Source: Cytospora piceicola (lineage: Eukaryota > Ascomycota > Sordariomycetes > Diaporthales > Cytosporaceae). From it: 64,000 nucleotides of DNA. A program made the position numbers and the translations under genes. The notes below the pieces were generated by a model that had not been told where the DNA came from, ran no database searches, and was given only the letters and a program-made list of their open reading frames with translations. Location: positions 434,001-498,000 of the forward strand of contig JALQBC010000007.1 in the NCBI GenBank assembly GCA_023375675.1, read 5' to 3'. Positions 44,391 through 57,596 of the stretch are shown piece after piece. How positions within the stretch are numbered: position 1 is the stretch's first letter; every line of letters starts with the position of its first letter.

Positions 44391-47300
44391 GTGATCTGAG
44401 CCCGGGACCTGTCAACTACATACAACACAATAGATACCTAGGTATAGTCGCCCTCCTCGCAATCAATACTGATGCCGAGAGATCTGCGCGACGTGAATAA
44501 TGACGAAACAATCGAAAGGCCAAGGAACAGAAAAAAGGAACACAATACATAGACCAAGCCCCCAGGCCCCCCCTATCTCATCACAGTAAGTAAACCAAAG
44601 AAAAAAAAAGAAGAAAAAAGTATATACCGCGGAAGTCGGAAAGTGGGTAAAGCTGGCTGGTTAACCACACTAGCTCTGTGGTTCAACGCGGCGGCTGTTC
44701 CTGGCCGGGTTCATGTCCCGTAAACCCTGTCACTTCACCTCACACTACAGTACCTACTATATCTATACCTCTACTAATCAGACAAATCGTACCGAGGTCC
44801 TGCATGAGGTGATGGATTGATTGATTGTTTGTTTGGTTTTGGGCTCCCAGATCGACAGTGTACTGTACGTTAGGAGGATCTACGGCCGATTGCCAAATCG
44901 CTTGCATGAGCGCCCGAGTTCAGGCTTTGTGTCACATCATCTATAGATTATTATCACATACGACCACAACCATGCAACGGTTCAAGAGACCTGGACGTAA
45001 TAGTTATGGCTTCACGGCCAGGCCTGGTAGGCAGAATGGTATTGATTTAGCCCAAGTATGTTTATTTCATTTTATCACTCTAACACCGTATCTCTCTGTC
45101 CTCTCCTTCCAGGCTCCCTCATGAAAGTGGCGCCCCCCTCCCCTCCCCTCCCCTCCAGTTTGTCAGCTTGATGATCGACCCAGTTATTCTGGGCTGAGAT
45201 GTTTTGCAGCATTTTGCCCGCAGCCCATGGCCCTCGGGGAAGCGGAGACGTCGAGATCCAAAAATACATAACAAGTACAATATACGTACTACGGATCCGT
45301 ACGTACGTACATGGTACCTACTTGGGTATAGTAGGTAATGCGTGCAGATGTATCGCCGGGGAAGGCTGCCGGTTACCATACCCTTTGCATATACACTTGC
45401 TACCGTAGCACATCACTGCCCAGTACCGGTGGAACGTTCCTACGCCTGCAGTACGGATCACACATCCAAGCTGATCAATGCAGTTTGCTTGGTGAGGCCT
45501 CTAACTTTATCCATACTTACCTTGAGAACCATCCCCCTGTCCACTCCTGTCGTGATGGGATCCGACGTCTTCTGACCCCAGCGAGCAGATGTCAGCAACA
45601 AGATGATATGTCTTATGAGCTCTCCCCATCACGGAGAGCTTGCCTCCTCTGTCACATTTCAATCTCGATCGTGACGTCTTCGACTCCTTCCTCCCAGATG
45701 TGTCCCATGCCCACCCCCACTCACACTCACACTCACGAAACCTTCACACCACCAGTATGAGCATGTCATGAGAGGAGCCCCCTCCCCCCCTGGCCCGACC
45801 AAAAGAGAGTAGTAGCATGGGAACACAACCTGCTGTTAGCTCTTCTTCAACGGAGTATAGCAGCACCCCCTCTAGGCTCGGAAGAGGAATTGATGGACGG
45901 GTCGGTCTGGACAAGCCACACATGTGAAAATCCGACCATTCGGTCGGCCAAAACGACCCCCAGTCGATCCCGGGTACGCCTCCCAGGCCGGGTCAGAGCG
46001 TCTGCTTCTGCGTGCAGTTTGCTTGCCAGGCTTTTGCTACACTACACTACACTGCTACGGGCCGCCGCCCACCCCTACCCCCTCCCCCCTCCAGGAACCT
46101 TGGAATTCCTGCTGACCGGGGCCCATGCAGGGCCGCCGCCCCCGACACTTTTGCTTGCCAGGTTACCAATGGCTTCACGTCAAGGCAATCTTGTCCCACG
46201 GAACTAGGTCGGGCTCCTATGCCGTGCAACACCACGCATCTCGCGGGTATCTGAATATTCGTCTCGTCAGTTACGGACCTTCTCAGATCGCACCCCAAGT
46301 CATACGACGTGTCATCTAGGCTCGCAGCCTCATGCAGAAATTCCAGAATCCAGTACTGCCATCTCCATTCAGAGCTGCCTGCATGGGCTATCTCGTAAGG
46401 ACACAAGCCTCAGGATGCATGTTGCCTCACCGAGTGCCCTCTCCCCCCCTCCCCCTTCCCCCAGTCTGCTACCAGGTCCTTCGCAAGTACGGGGTACTCG
46501 ACCCAGGACCCGGATCTTGAATGAACCCGTTTCCTTCAGCTAAGCTGCAGGACAGCCCTGTTTGGTTTATCTACCTGGCGACGAATAGGCGAGCGGTGAG
46601 GTTGTGAACCGCCAACGACCTACTTGGTTTGTATCAACGCTTACTACATACGTACGGCCGACTACTGTGTACCTATCCCATCCAGACCTGTGAGACGACC
46701 ATCGGTCTATCGAGCCTGTCAGTATCGTCCTACCGGCCCCGCCATCAGCTGCCTGCCGCCCTCGCCCTGGTCGGCCATCGTACCAGTATTTCCTCACGCC
46801 CAAGCCTTGGCGTCATGGAAACAACAGCATCCGGCTTAGAGCCACACGGGGAGGTCCTGCTCCTCCACTCCTCACGTTGAGGAGATACACGCACACACCG
46901 GCCGAGGGCGAACCCCCCGGCTGTCGTGCCTAGCTGTCCCTCACATGCGTACTCGCTCGAGTCGGCGCCGGGCGGGCGCGCCACTGCCAGATACCGAGAC
47001 CTTACCGAGTATGGCTCATCATGCATCCATCCATGGAGGCGGCGGCGGGCAGGACCACACAACTCACCGTGCTTTTCGAAGAAGAAAAAAAAACCCTGCC
47101 AAGTGGCCGGCCCGGGGGTCCCAGACCGCTCTGCGGGGCCCAGGTCTCTTTGTCTCCATATGCTCAACAATTATACCCAGTCTCTTTTCTGCGAACGCCC
47201 CCATCCCGGTTGAAACATCGTGCGGCGTTGTGGATAGCATAGAGGTCTGACTGGCTTGGTGTTGCACATGCGGAATGGTCAAGCCACCACCCTGACACAC

Positions 47301-49860
47301 ACTCTCTCTCTCCCTCTCAGGTGTGTTGGCGGAGCAGCACATGCAACCCCATGAGGGGCAACGCCTGCGAATCTGCCGGGATTCTGCCAGATTGCAGCCA
47401 CGACAACGGGGCGCAATTTACATGGTATATCGAGACACACACATGATCGACAGAGATCGTGAATCCCCCGAGACGCCAGCGATGCATAAAAACCCGACAA
47501 CAGAGTGACAGTTCATTGAGGCCTGTTCTACACCGTCCGCCCAAGGTGCACTCCCGGCCATCTGCACGGTAGCATCCCAACGCCCGTTGAGTGCGACCAC
47601 CGTCGCTCTCCACCGGCTATAGTAGCCGCTACTATCGGCTACTGCAGCGTTCTGCACAACCTGCGTACGGACAATTCAGCGTGACGTGGTGGTCGATAAG
47701 CAGCTCATCCTGGTCATGCGACTATGAAACCCTGGCAGGGTGTGAGATAGATCCATTCCGGGACTGGCAGGACTGGAGATTTTCGTGGGAGACTATCGAC
47801 GCACGGCCAGGCAGCCAGGTCGCTTAAATTCGGCTCACCGACGATCATGGGAGGAGCAGCAGATGCTCCATCCAACAGACCTCTACTACACCTCACTATA
47901 CCATCAGTTTCTCCGCCCCGCGGCCAGTCATCCATCCATCTCCCCAACGGTGCCACGTAGGATCCTGTCCAGACCCGTTCTGGCCACGGAATTCGGCGCA
48001 AGGGTCGGGGTCAAGTGGGTGTTGCCAGCAGCTTGCCCAGAGCAAAGAAAAGGCACACCTCCACCTCGATTTATAAACTTGGGCTCGACGAGGCCACGTA
48101 CTCGTCCCTCTCTCCCACACGCGGGCGTCATTTAGCCGTCTCGAGGTGACATCGGAATCGGACCGTCAAGGAAGCACCCGCGTCCCCACGGCATGATGTG
48201 TGGGCCACGGCGCTACAGTATTGGCTGAGGTTATCTTCCTCTTGCCCGACCGATGAAGATTGTGAAGATTATCTATCATGCATTCAACGGTTTGGCCTGC
48301 TAGATCATCTCGCCATGTTGCAACCAGAGCACGGTCGTGTGACCTCACACCCTCACTGGGCGGACATGCTCGCAAAGTCGACCCTGGCCTATCGTGGGGC
48401 CGGCCTGCCTCCGCCGAACCCTATCACCAAAGCCCCCGTGATGCTATCCAGGAGCATCAGTGCCCCAGCCCCCAAACACCACCAGGCAGTAGTAGTAGTA
48501 GTATGCTACCATCTCCTCTGGGGTAGCTCGCCCTCAACGTTGCCTTCATGCAGAACAGGTCCCCCAAGAGCCCACACCTCTTCTGGATATCGTGGTCAGG
48601 GACGTTCCCGTTCTGGGGGCACTTCCCGCTAGGAAAGACGCCTCCTGCACATGCCTATATCACGGCGAGCCATAGGCGGTGAACGACGCACGCTTAGCAT
48701 TCCATATCGGGAACGACCCTGGTCGACTCGGGGCAAGCGGAATGCCTCGTCAAACGTTAGGGGACTTGGCTGCTCTTGGGTGATCCTCGGGAGATCGAAC
48801 CGGAGCCCACTGCCCTCTGAGAGGGGGGCCATTGCTCCGCCGGTTGATCGCTCAGCCCTGCTGCGGAGCATCGGCACCTGCTTACGATACAGGTTCAAAC
48901 ACAGTACATACATAGTAAGGGGGTGCCATCACAACCCATACATAGGACTGCTACTGTGGTGCATAAATAAGCGAACCAGTATAATCCATCAGCGGTGCAG
49001 TTCCCGATGACCAAGGATCAAGGTCTATCTCGACATCGCCTGCATATCAGAGGCCCACCCCTTGGAGAGCCCCCCCTCCCCCCTGGGGATTTTTAAATAA
49101 GAAAAAGCAATGTCCAGGCATAGTGGCTCGCATTGTTGCTCGCATAATAATGAATTTGAAAGTGAAATTGATAACCGCGTGGGAGGTTCCAGGGAGCCCG
49201 CCCACGTTCCGTGGGCAGGACAGACACACACCAGCGCTTTTCACCAACCATGGTCCTGTGCCTGGGAGCTATCGCGGTCCGTCCATTGCTGGACTCTCAC
49301 TCAACCATTCGACATCTGTCCAAAGAGGGAGGGAGGGGGCGGTCCAGTGGCTGGACTATCTATGTAGATATATCTACATTAGAACATGAGGAGCGGTTCA
49401 AGTCACATGCCCTAACCCTTTCTAGGGATGTGATGCGGAACTTAACCCCCCCCATGTTTAGCCGCCTATGAAACTCCCCGCCGAGCTCGGAGTCTTGACC
49501 CACTGACGTCGACAGCTTTTTGGGTAATGTCTGTCTGACTGACTGACAAGTGTAGCTCGGCGGGAGGGGGCCAAGAGAAGAGAAGAGAAGGCTCTGGGAT
49601 ATCATCAAATCCAAATTTCCTCCTCATCCTCACCCTCAACCTCATCCTCATCCGCATGCAACCACCCACCCTCCCGCCCCGATCAATCTACAAACCCCTT
49701 CAAGAACGAACAGCTGCATATCCAACACGACCAGGGGGGTAAAACAAGCTCTAGACCGGCCCAACCCTTGACCGATCTGCGCATCATCCAGCAAATCTAC
49801 AGTGCAGGCGCCCCCCTCCTCCGCACGCGCGGCATACCAAAACGAAACCAACAGCCAGAC

Positions 49861-50998
49861 ATGGGTGGGAAGAAGGCCGCCGCCGCCGTGGACGGCAACA
49901 GCAAGAAGGCCCAGGGCCAGTCCCGCAAGGCCGAGGCCGCCGCCGGCAAGAAGGCCGCCGAGGAGAGCAAGAAGGCTGTGGTAGAGGACGCCGAGTGGGA
50001 AAAGGGTTCCAAGAAGGCCAACGCGAAGAAGTTAGTATACCTCACTACCACCTCATCTCGAGAAAGCAACCTTCCTGCCCCCCCCCCCCCGGCTCGTTCC
50101 CAGACGGCCGGTTCCCCCCTTCCCCCCTCTGATGCGTTATTGTGTGCTTCTGTCGTCCGAGCTTGTGCCACAGCCAAAACAGACGTCCCTTGCGTGCCAT
50201 GTTACAATCCATCACCTACCTGTTTCGGACATTTCTTGTTTTTCTTTTCTTTTTTTGTCTTCTTTTTCTTTTCTTTTTCCTCTTTTCTTCTCCCCCTCTC
50301 CCCAGCATCTCGTTCGCGCCCATGCTCAATCAGTCTCATCGTGCATACCGCATCTCCGCCCCCCTCCCCCCGCCCTCATCCACAAGCCTGCGCAGAGAGC
50401 ACGCAACCGTACCGTGACAAAAAAAAAACACAAAGGGGGGTAAGTGCTTATACGGTGCCGCCGCCGGCGATACAGGGAGTCCGAGGCCGCCAAGAAGGAG
50501 GAGGCCGCGAGGAAGAAGGCCGAGCGGGAGGCCCTGCTCGCTGAGGAGGAGAAGAACACCCCGGGCAGGGCGGCCCCCAAGAACGCCAAAACCGCGCAGA
50601 AGAAGAGCAGGGGCCTCGACCTGTCGCAGCTCGACGGCGGCGACGGGCCCCTGGGCGCGCTGAACGCCTCGGGCATCGACAACGCGCTCGACGCCCTGTC
50701 CATCACCAACACGGACAACAACGCCAAGATCGACCGGCATCCCGAGAGGCGGAAGAACGCCGCGTGGCTGCAGTTCCGTGAAGAGCGCATGGAACAGCTG
50801 CAAAAGGAAGGGTACTTCAAGCTCAAGGGCAACAACAGGAGCCGTGTCCTGGAAGACCTGAGGGATGAGTTCGAGAAATCCCCCGAGAACCCGATGAACC
50901 AGGTCCAGGCCAGTTACAACGCGACACAGGAGGAGCTCGCGGAGATTCGGGCCCAGGAGAAGGCCAAGGTCGAACTGAGGCTGGGGGAGAAGAAGTGA
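49861..50998 (+). CDS. CCDC124-like coiled-coil protein
   Basis: Small basic, highly charged protein; animal CCDC124 and yeast Lso2 bind ribosomes, and the fission-yeast homologue is Oxs1. The model is join(49861..50030, 50476..50998), 230 aa. The N-terminus is Lys/Ala-rich (MGGKKAAAAVDGNSKKAQGQ), then DAEWEKGSKKANAKK joins ESEAAKKEEAARKK at the splice, making a continuous coiled coil. The family signature closes the protein: RHPERRKNAAWLQFREERME, then DLRDEFEKSPENPMNQ. The 445-nt intron is unusually long here and holds extensive pyrimidine and poly-T tracts. A hidden mini-exon is possible but not needed for frame. Confidence 0.85.
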
Positions 50999-51323
50999 GC
51001 CACCAGAGGGTGCTGGATTCTTGGATACTATTGGATAACATCATATAGCTTTCGTTTAGCTCTTAAGTTTACATAGCCTATTCTATAGAATTATCTCAGG
51101 TATATTATTCAAGGATTTAGTGTATTTCGAGATTGAACATATGGCATAGAATATGCCTTACTCCTTGTAATTCAATACATCTTTACAAGATACTATAGTG
51201 GGGCATAGGGACTGGGAGACTGGGAGAACCACGGATGCTAGAGCCAGTGTTATGCTTCCTCCGCTTCCTCCCTCCTCCACACTCCTACATACTCCAGGCC
51301 TTCCGTACTGTCTCGGATACCCG
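50999..51323. other. Convergent intergenic region
   Basis: 3' spacer between the CCDC124-like and HET genes. AT-rich with no gene. Confidence 0.6.
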
Positions 51324-53711
51324 TTATATGATCACAAACTCAGACGTGGGCGTGTCCTGATCAAACCACACGTGGTTACTTTCGTCTCCCCAGTCCGCCC
51401 AGTCCTGTGGCTTTCGCATCCCCAAGTATTTGAGCGGATCACCAGCATCCATGTCAAACACCCCGACTCGAACATATAGATCCTTCCCAGAGCACTTGTC
51501 ACAACAAGGGCTCATTGTCTCGTCCCCTTCTGGACTCGGGGCCAAGACCAACCCTATAAGGTATGACTCACCATCAATGGTTTGGTCCCGTAGCGGGAGA
51601 CAGAAAAAGTCGTCCCCCGCCAGCTCCTCCATGTCGGGAGTAAACTCCCCGAAGCACGGCCACGCAGCGCTGAGAGGTGAGCGGCGTGTTTTGACCAGGT
51701 GTCCCCGGACGTGCAGGCACGCATGCCTCACGGCTGCGGTCGGATCACCCGCCCGGGGCTCGACGTGGATCCCCAGGACTTGGGCGTAGTCGCTGTGGAG
51801 GCCCCTCTCGCCAGCCTTCGCCCTTGTGCCGGGGGCGTCGAGAGACGCCCAGCTCCACGTGGGCGCTCGGTACATCTCCGGACGGACGGACGGGACAGCT
51901 CCCAGGGGGGAAAGCTCATCCTTGGCCACCCAGAGAAGACCGTTGATTATGTTCTTCCGCCATAGCCCAGCCACGTACTCGTCGTCGATGGCGTGTGCGA
52001 AGTCCTTTACCACTCCCGATATCGCCACCAGCTTGTCATCTGGGTTGGTAAGGTCGCACTTGGCGTACGACTCCATTATATCATTCCAAACCTCATAGGG
52101 ACGCTCATACTGCCGTGGCTCCCAGTCCTTTCCGTCATCGTCGGAGTGGTCGCCGTCAAGGGCCTCGTTGGTCAACCGCCTGAGAGTGGCCTGGAACGCC
52201 TTCACTGAAACGACATCAACAGCTTGGGGTTCCTTGACTTCGCTGATGAAAACGTGAGGGACCCCCTCGGGAAACAACTCGCAAGCATGCTGCTGCCGGC
52301 ATTCCCAAAAAAGTTGACTTTCGCCAAAGTACAGACTCCTGGGGGCCAGGATTCGTTCCTGAACCACCCACGCGCGTTGACTCAACGGGGCGTGCCGCAC
52401 CTGGACCTCCCAGAAGTCCGACTTGACCAGAAGGCATTCCATGTCGCCTGCCTCCTCGGTCCTCAGCCTGAACGGGCATGGGCTCGTCATGTCCGGGTTC
52501 CGGCGCCTGAACAAGCCTCCATAACAGTGTGGAGATGCCATCGCGCCCAGCGTAAGGAAGGCGTTCCTGTAGACTTTGTTCATGGTAGGCGCCTCGTTGT
52601 CCCAGTCTTCTTTCGAGCCCTGGATGATGCACAAGGAGTCGATCCAGACATACCGGAAGCCAAGCTGCCTGGTCATGAATATCGCGTCCTGGAAGTTGGG
52701 CGCCAAGGACGAGACCAGAACGCACCGTTCGAACTCTTCCCTGTTCTCCTGTTGCATCATCAGAAATGGTTTGCGCCCCCAGCAATGACTGAGAGCCAGA
52801 TAGGCCTCGCCAGAATCCTTTTCTATGGTTGATGAGTTCACGATGCGCACGTGTCCCTGCTCATATCCCGAGATGTCAACAAGCCTCGTCGGCATCCACT
52901 GTGGTTCTTGTGATTCCCGGCAAGTGTCATGCTCGGTGCAGCATTCGTCGATCCATTTTGATACTGTGTTCCAGCAGGATATGTCATTGGTGCTGTCTGG
53001 CAGTCTCGGGGGAGCCTTGTGGACCGGGAAGACTGTTCACAATTGTCAACTCCACATTGACCATACTGATTATTAGGAAGTACCTGGTGTCGAGATTGTA
53101 AGGATAGATAACTCGTGTACACGCACTGGCGATATCGTTTGTGTGGGTCACCTGGGCTGTGTACTTTCCACTCAAGTAACTCTTACACCGTTGAGCCACC
53201 TTTGTCGCAGGGACTGAAGTTGATCATGAGTCGCATCAAATTTCCCAGTGTGTAACGGATGTTTTTGTGTACCGCAAAATATCCAGGGATTCCAGTTGTA
53301 AGATGTGTTATGAGACTGAAAGTTTGAATACACACCTGAAGGGTTCAGTATGGCGAAGTTGCCCACTTGATCGACTGGCAGGCCTCCAACTTCGTTATAG
53401 TCCTCGCAATCATATAGGTCATCTCCATGATCGAACGAAAGAGTCGCCAATATTTCCTGTTCATCTCCATCCTCCGCCTGAGCACGTGTAATCTTGTGCA
53501 ATGAGATCTGATATTCGATGCCCATGAAAGCTGGGTCACTCGCGACCATTTGCTGGTCCTCGCTGAGACTATCCCATACATGGCAGCAAATGAAACACTT
53601 GCTCTGAAAAACAGCCTTTTCAAGGCTCAAGTGGTCGTGACGGAAGAGCTTATTACGCCCGCGTACCAGAACCTTTGTTGTTATTGACTGGCATTGCTCG
53701 CAGAGACCCAT
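51324..53711 (-). CDS. Heterokaryon-incompatibility (HET) domain protein
   Basis: Putative allorecognition/cell-death regulator. The suggested model is complement(join(51324..53032, 53127..53213, 53336..53711)), 723 aa; the first two joins are the weak part. The N-terminus MGLCEQCQSI with CFICCHVW is a Cys-rich region common in this family. A WIDECCTEHDTC block precedes PTRLVDISGY. The HET domain is clear: YLALSHCWGRKPFLMMQQEN, FQDAIFMTRQLGFRYVWIDS, LCIIQGSKEDWDNEAPTMNK, VYRNAFLTLGAMAS, then PLSQRAWVVQERILAPRSLY. The C-terminal half follows the usual pattern (VWNDIMESYAKCDLTNPDDK, LVAISGVVKDF, GLWRKNIINGLLWV, YRAPTWSWASLDAP). The exon from 53032 to the stop is solid. The start at 53711 is chosen by similarity to MGLCEQCQSI-type family starts; an ATG-less extension to 53732 exists. 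Confidence 0.82.
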
Positions 53712-54814
53712 TGTTCCCGGGTAAACAGCCACGAATGATGTTCGAAATAATATTTTTTAAAAAAAAAGTAAAGACATGAAGTTGCGGCTGGAGAGATACA
53801 GTAAAGTAATGGGTTTCCACATACAAGAGGTCTCATAGACATATATAATTTTGCAGTGATTTTCGAGCGTCTCGCTGCGCCGCCCAGCTCCACTCCTATA
53901 TGCAGGTCGGCGGCTAAACAAACTGTCCAGACCCAAACAAATGGAACTATACCTTTTCCCACCTGAAGATCCAGACTAAAGATTAATGTTGGGTCTGAGT
54001 TCTTTATCTTAAAGGTGGTTGTTTAGTCAGTAGGCAGAAGCTTCTGTAGGTGGAAGGCTATAGGTGGGAAGGTTATGTGCGTAGAAGTTTATGTGTGTAG
54101 CGACAGGGAACAAGTGACAGGGAGGACGTCAGAGCAAGAAGTGGCAAGAGCTTCGACTCGGGGTTGATTGACCGTAAGTAATACTTGCCGCCGGTGCCTC
54201 CTATCCGCCGTCAACTTCGGAGGCCAGCCCAGTAATATCCAGGTCGTCCATATGGGCGAGCCTATCCCTCAAAATGATGGATCATCACCAGGTGAGATCC
54301 AGTGCATCTCCATCCCATCCTACTGAAGTAATTAGACTTTCTCAACCTTTTCATCCCAGCCAGGGAGCGTACAAGTGATATATATATGTGGACGTGAAAT
54401 TGTATTGGTCATGGTATAATAAACATCAAACGGTTATAAAAAAACAAACACATCTAAGTAAGCTTTTGCCCTATCATAGTACACAAGAAGGTTCGCCAAT
54501 ATCCGAGAAGAGGAGATGTCCAGCCAAGCCTGGCAAGTGAAAACAAAAAATGGCCAAACCAACGCCGACATGATGCAATAAGTGCAAGGTCCCCCGATTC
54601 GACGGCCAGACCAGTCTGTACGTAACCTCCACAACACACGTTGCTTCTTCAGATCATAATGTGTAGACCGCCTCTCATATCTGTGGTCCTTTTGGGGGTA
54701 TTCTTACACTTCTTGGGAGGTGGCGATATAAACACGCCCCCCATGTCAGGCCTCAGTAGCATTTAGCTCATGACCCTTCCCTCTAGCTCCCCGCCGCCGC
54801 CGCCGCCGCCGTTA
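53712..54814. other. Intergenic region
   Basis: 1.1 kb: HET promoter and 3' flank of the helicase gene. It contains an A-tract at 53757-53767 and a TATATATA stretch near 54378. No gene recognised. Confidence 0.55.
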
Positions 54815-56803
54815 TTAGAATCCGGCGCTCTCTCTCCGCCGGGGACGGTCATCCCTGCCGCGGCTCGACATCTGGGAGAATGGGTCGCCATTGTCCCTCT
54901 GGCCGCCGCCACGACCACCGCCGCCACGACCGCCGAAGCCGCCACCACGGCCGCCGCCGCCGCCGCCATATCCGCCCCCGGTCCTGTTATCCTGGCGACC
55001 TCTCTCCTCCTGGAAGGTGATGCCTCGCACCCTCGAGAGGCCCGGAATGATACGGGCCATGCTCGAAGGGATCGTAGGCGGGGCCTTCAGGCCGCACTGG
55101 CTCTGCGTCCACCAGTTGGCCGAGTCGACCAGATCCTGCGTGACATGGCGACCGTGGGGGTTCAGGTACTTCTCGTAAACCTCCCTGACCAGGCCTTGTC
55201 GCACGCGCTTCATGCCGTTTGTGACAAGGGCGAATTGCTCTGGCAGCTCGGTGGCCTCCGTGTTCTTTGTGTCGGCCGAAGCGCACTCGAGGGTGTCGTT
55301 GCGCTTGATGGGAAGTCCGGGCAGCTTCCTCCTTGCGTCGTTGATCTCTTCTTTCCTGATGATGATCCAGCCCTGACCGGACTTGTTGGCTCTGCCTGTT
55401 CGGCCGAGTCTGTGAATGTACTGCTCGCGACTGGGGGGAACACCGAATTGGATAACGTGGGTGACGTTGGGGAAATCCATGCCTCTGGCAGTTACATCGG
55501 AGGAAATGAGGATGCCAGACTGGGCCTTCCGGAAGTTATCAGCAGCCCTTGTACGATCTCTCTGGTCCAGACCAGAGTGAATGGCGTAAGAAGGCGGCAG
55601 GGAGTCCATGTAGCGGGGCAGGTATTGGAAAAGCTCGTCGAACATCTTGACCTGGGCCGTCTGGTTGAAGAAGACAATAGCCTTCACGGGGTCGGGGCCA
55701 TGCTCGCCATTCTGCGCCTTCTTGATGATCTCCAACAAGGTAGGCATGAAGTGCTCGAAACCGGGTACGGGTACAATGTGCTGGGGCACCTTCTCGTGGG
55801 TAGGTGCCTCGTCGGCGTTGATAGTCTGGACGAACTGGAAGTTGCTTGCATCGACGTAGACTCTGGCGATCTGGACGACATCCTTGGGGATAGTGGCCGA
55901 GAACAGGAGGGTCTGTCGTGGCTTCTCCCTGCGGTTGGGCAGGAGGCGCACAATCTGCTGCAGTTCCTTGTCGAATCCGACGTCAAGCATTCTGTCGGCC
56001 TCGTCGAGCACCAGAGCCTGGACATTTGGTGCGTCGATTCCGCTGTATTCGTCGCTGAGAAGATCGAAGAGACGACCGGGTGTAGCGACCAGGAGATGGC
56101 AGCCCTCGGTCCTTGTCTTGCGCAGCATCATGGCCTTGTTCATTCCACCGACGGCGGTCTGGACCTTGACACCGGTGTGGCGGCACAGTTTGCGGGCTTC
56201 GGTACCGATCTGCTCTGCCAATTCTCTCGTAGGGGAGATGATGATGGCTCGGATGTCGTCTGCTCGGGCTTGCTGGGGGGTGCGGGATGCGAGAGAGGGG
56301 TCCTTCTGGATGATTCTGGAGATGGTGGGAACGAGGAATCCAAGGGTCTTGCCAGTACCGGTCCTAGCCTGAGCGACACTGTCCAGCTGAAGGTTAGTCT
56401 CGGAGGCATCGCATCAACATCAGCGTATCAGTGGGGAGACGTACATGTCCTTGCCTTGCAGGGCCGGGTTGATGCTCATGGACTGAACGTCTGTCATGGT
56501 CTCATATTGCATGTCCTCGAGGATTGCCTTGAGGATGTTGTCGTGGACGCCGATGGGTGCGAGATCAGCAAAGCGTGTGATGACACCAGACTGGCCTCCT
56601 CCACTTCCGCTCTCAGCTGCGGCAGTCGCGTCCGAGTAGCTTCTTGATATTATCTGACGGCTAATGGAGGCCGCAAGTACGGCTGGCCTGTAGCTTGTTG
56701 ATATTCTGGGTGCAGCGGCGGATCCGAGGCTCAGCAGCGAGGATGGCGAGGCGCGCACGCCTCGACATGCTCGAGCTTGCTGCAGGAGCTGTCTCTTGAA
56801 CAT
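54815..56803 (-). CDS. MSS116: Mitochondrial DEAD-box RNA helicase, Mss116-type
   Basis: ATP-dependent RNA chaperone that in yeast aids group I/II intron splicing and translation in mitochondria. The model is complement(join(54815..56378, 56445..56803)), 640 aa. The N-terminus (MFKRQLLQQARACRGVRASP, then SRSY) is an Arg/Ser-rich mitochondrial presequence. The Q-motif region is MTDVQSMSINPALQGKD. The splice at 56445/56378 gives GKDIVAQARTGTGKT (motif I), choosing the second of two nearby AG acceptors. Further motifs: PTRELAEQ (Ia), ATPGRLFDL (Ib), VLDEADRMLD (II), LLFSATIP (III), ISSDVTARGMDFP (V) and HRLGRTGRA (VI). The C-terminal extension ends in an RGG-type tail (GGGRGGGFGGRGGGG) before a basic end, typical for RNA tethering. 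The long plus-strand open frame across this gene is its antisense shadow. Confidence 0.9.
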
Positions 56804-57596
56804 TTTCACGAAGGGAAAATGATATGAGACTGGGATATTGGAAGCGAACAGAAGAACTATTCGAAAAAGACCAAAGAGACTCACTCAATTGGAGTCGAAA
56901 GAGTGTCAAACGGAATCAACTGGTTGACACGAAAAGGTTTTGCAGTGAAATAATGTTCCAGAAAGTTTTAGTCGTGTTGGGGGAGGGGGGCCAATGGTCT
57001 GGGGGGGGAGTCCCAGAAAAACTTCCTTATCGATAGGCAGCCGATAAGAAAGCCTCTACCCACCTGGGCAGTACTTAGTACCTATCCTCGGCAGCTCGGC
57101 CGGGGATCGTCGTTGGTGCTAAACTAGCTGCTAGCTCTACATGGCAATACCCGTGAAAGTCAACACCTCCACCTAAGTAATACTACATAATGCTGGCTCA
57201 CATCACGCACAACACATGCGACCACATCCACAAGAAAATACGGGATCCCGTCCGCTCTCCCTTAGTCAAGCTTGTGAGAGATCGATTAGTAGTTGGGTCG
57301 GTGACGACCAGCGAATCCCGATTGTTGCATGTTATCTTTTCTTTTTTGTTTTTCTTCTTGGTCTGTTCGTACTTTTCTTGTACATGATACCTACGACAGA
57401 CATATGCTTGGGCAATGAAGGGCTTGGATTGAGCCGGCCGAGGGCATAACTCGCTATCCCGTATAGTCGAGCATCATACATATATACACATGTATTGCAG
57501 TTTGTCATGCATACTGATACTAGCCTTGCATCCGGAGATCTTATTCTAAGTCTACTGACTGAGATATCTCAGCCCCTCTCAGAGACCAACACCCCG
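56804..57596. other. Intergenic region
   Basis: 0.8 kb upstream of the helicase and downstream of the next gene. A G-rich stretch (56983-57009) and TACCTA-type motifs occur. No gene seen. Confidence 0.55.

Larger units (their letters stand above)
37044..49860. other. 12.8-kb gene-poor region
   Basis: Starts with the MFS promoter and runs to the CCDC124-like gene. The open frames (the longest 245 codons at 39884-40621, +) lack family motifs, plausible introns or consistent codon choice. The region is dotted with microsatellites (GT, GAT, ACAT/TGTA, CTT), homopolymers, GTAC palindromes and CCTAGG-centred motifs (42820-45340). It may include decayed repeats, non-coding transcripts or lineage-specific genes I cannot recognise. 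Confidence 0.5.

Noticed and set aside
44953..45040. ACATACGACCACA, the first bases of fungal 5S rRNA
   Set aside because: Similarity stops after about 13 bases and the internal promoter and 3' stem are missing.
54770..56647. 625-codon open frame on +
   Set aside because: Exact antisense of the Mss116-type helicase; its protein has no family motif.
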